Source of the DNA: Rhizobium chutanense
Lineage (GTDB): Bacteria > Pseudomonadota > Alphaproteobacteria > Rhizobiales > Rhizobiaceae
NCBI RefSeq assembly: GCF_002531935.1
Contig: NZ_NWSV01000003.1
Location: forward strand, 248,001 to 312,000
Reading direction: 5' to 3'
Length of the DNA: 64,000 nucleotides
Shown: positions 63,658-64,000 of the stretch, one piece after another
Layout of the letters: every line of letters starts with the position of its first letter
How positions within the stretch are numbered: position 1 is the first letter of the stretch
The notes under the pieces: generated by a model
What the model saw: only the letters and a program-made list of their open reading frames with translations
What the model was told of the DNA's origin: nothing
The model's database searches: none
Program-made: the position numbers and the translations under genes

Positions 63658-64000
63658 ATGTCTGCCTTTTCGCGCTTCACCCCGCTTGCCAGCACCCTGC
63701 CCTCCACAGTTCCCTTCGTCGGTCCCGAGGCCATCGAGCGCCAGCGCGGACTTGCCGTTTTGGCCCGCATCGGCGCCAATGAAAACGGCTTCGGTCCCGC
63801 CCCTTCGGTGTTTGCGGCGATGCGCGAAGAGGCCGGCAATATCTGGAAATACAATGACCCGGAGAATTTCGCTCTGAGGCAAGCACTTGGCGCTCATCTC
63901 GGCGTCGCCGCCGCCAATATCGCCATCGGCAGTGGTATCGACGAGTTGCTCGGCCAGATCGTCCGGCTGGTGATCGAGCCCGGCGCGCCCGTCGTCACCT
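63658..64000 (+). CDS. PLP-dependent aminotransferase, N-terminal part
   Basis: First 114 residues of a fold-type I aminotransferase cut by the right edge. A-R-I-G-A-N-E-N-G-F-G-P-A-P-S, W-K-Y-N-D-P-E-N, and G-S-G-I-D-E-L-L are typical of histidinol-phosphate aminotransferase-like enzymes (HisC family). The catalytic Lys lies beyond the window. True HisC versus another amino-acid aminotransferase cannot be decided. Confidence 0.82.
   Translation, partial: MSAFSRFTPLASTLPSTVPFVGPEAIERQRGLAVLARIGANENGFGPAPSVFAAMREEAGNIWKYNDPENFALRQALGAHLGVAAANIAIGSGIDELLGQIVRLVIEPGAPVVT

Overview
The window looks like chromosomal DNA of a fast-growing root-nodule bacterium, most likely Rhizobium (R. leguminosarum / R. 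etli group). The evidence is high G+C with strong third-position GC bias, a RopA/Omp2b-type porin, RIME-like palindromic intergenic repeats, a host-attachment family protein, and a myo-inositol operon whose IolC is fused to a second domain as in other rhizobia. No phage, IS element, plasmid origin or CRISPR array was found, so most of the window is ordinary housekeeping chromosome with a few accessory clusters.

Layout, left to right. 1-7.5 kb: the start of a GH25 lysozyme gene, cysS, a large palindromic repeat, a DUF559 gene, three overlapping GFA-family genes running into pip, then cimA and a GNAT gene. 7.7-13.3 kb: rarD; a three-gene block (Gate-domain membrane protein, alpha/beta hydrolase, metallo-beta-lactamase-fold hydrolase) divergent from a LysR regulator; a LOG-type gene. 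13.4-19.8 kb: a LysM envelope protein with mirror-image domain order, an Atm1-like ABC exporter, the phospholipid pair psd-pssA, and a 48-aa gene. 19.8-33.7 kb: stress and metabolic genes (SRAP, YnfA, Nudix, YgfZ-HD-phosphatase overlap operon, MscS, sodC, EF-hand protein, PAS-GGDEF-EAL, MOSC, aldo/keto reductase, recO, receiver protein). 34-42 kb, minus strand: Crp/Fnr regulator, era, rnc, lepB, acpS, DUF2062, a DUF3563-like mini-gene, rsh (ppGpp) and rpoZ. 42-49.4 kb: NYN protein, smpB, dapA, lytic transglycosylase, alpha/beta hydrolase, porin and tRNA-Ser(GCT).

49.6-59.2 kb is an inositol catabolism region: ferredoxin reductase-like and Gfo/Idh/MocA genes on the minus strand, then iolR-iolC-iolD-iolE-iolB on the plus strand. 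A perfect GGAA-N6-TTCC operator lies at the iolR/iolC junction. IolE, IolD, IolB and the two-domain IolC together cover conversion of 2-keto-myo-inositol to C3 units. idhA (inositol dehydrogenase) and iolA/mmsA are not seen here. 59.2-64 kb: a possible 46-aa gene behind a hairpin that covers its ribosome-binding site, a MATE efflux protein, a small glyoxalase-like protein, two related PilZ proteins flanking a host-attachment protein and a decayed DUF2177 gene, and the start of a PLP aminotransferase.

The points most worth checking are the terminator-like hairpin 28 nt upstream of rsh (possible attenuator), the MBL/hydrolase/permease/LysR cluster, the mirror-image LysM protein, the hairpin-covered mini-gene after iolB, and the DUF2177 pseudogene. 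No wholly new system is obvious. Start sites were chosen by eye from ribosome-binding sites and homology, and family assignments rest on recognised motifs, not on searches.
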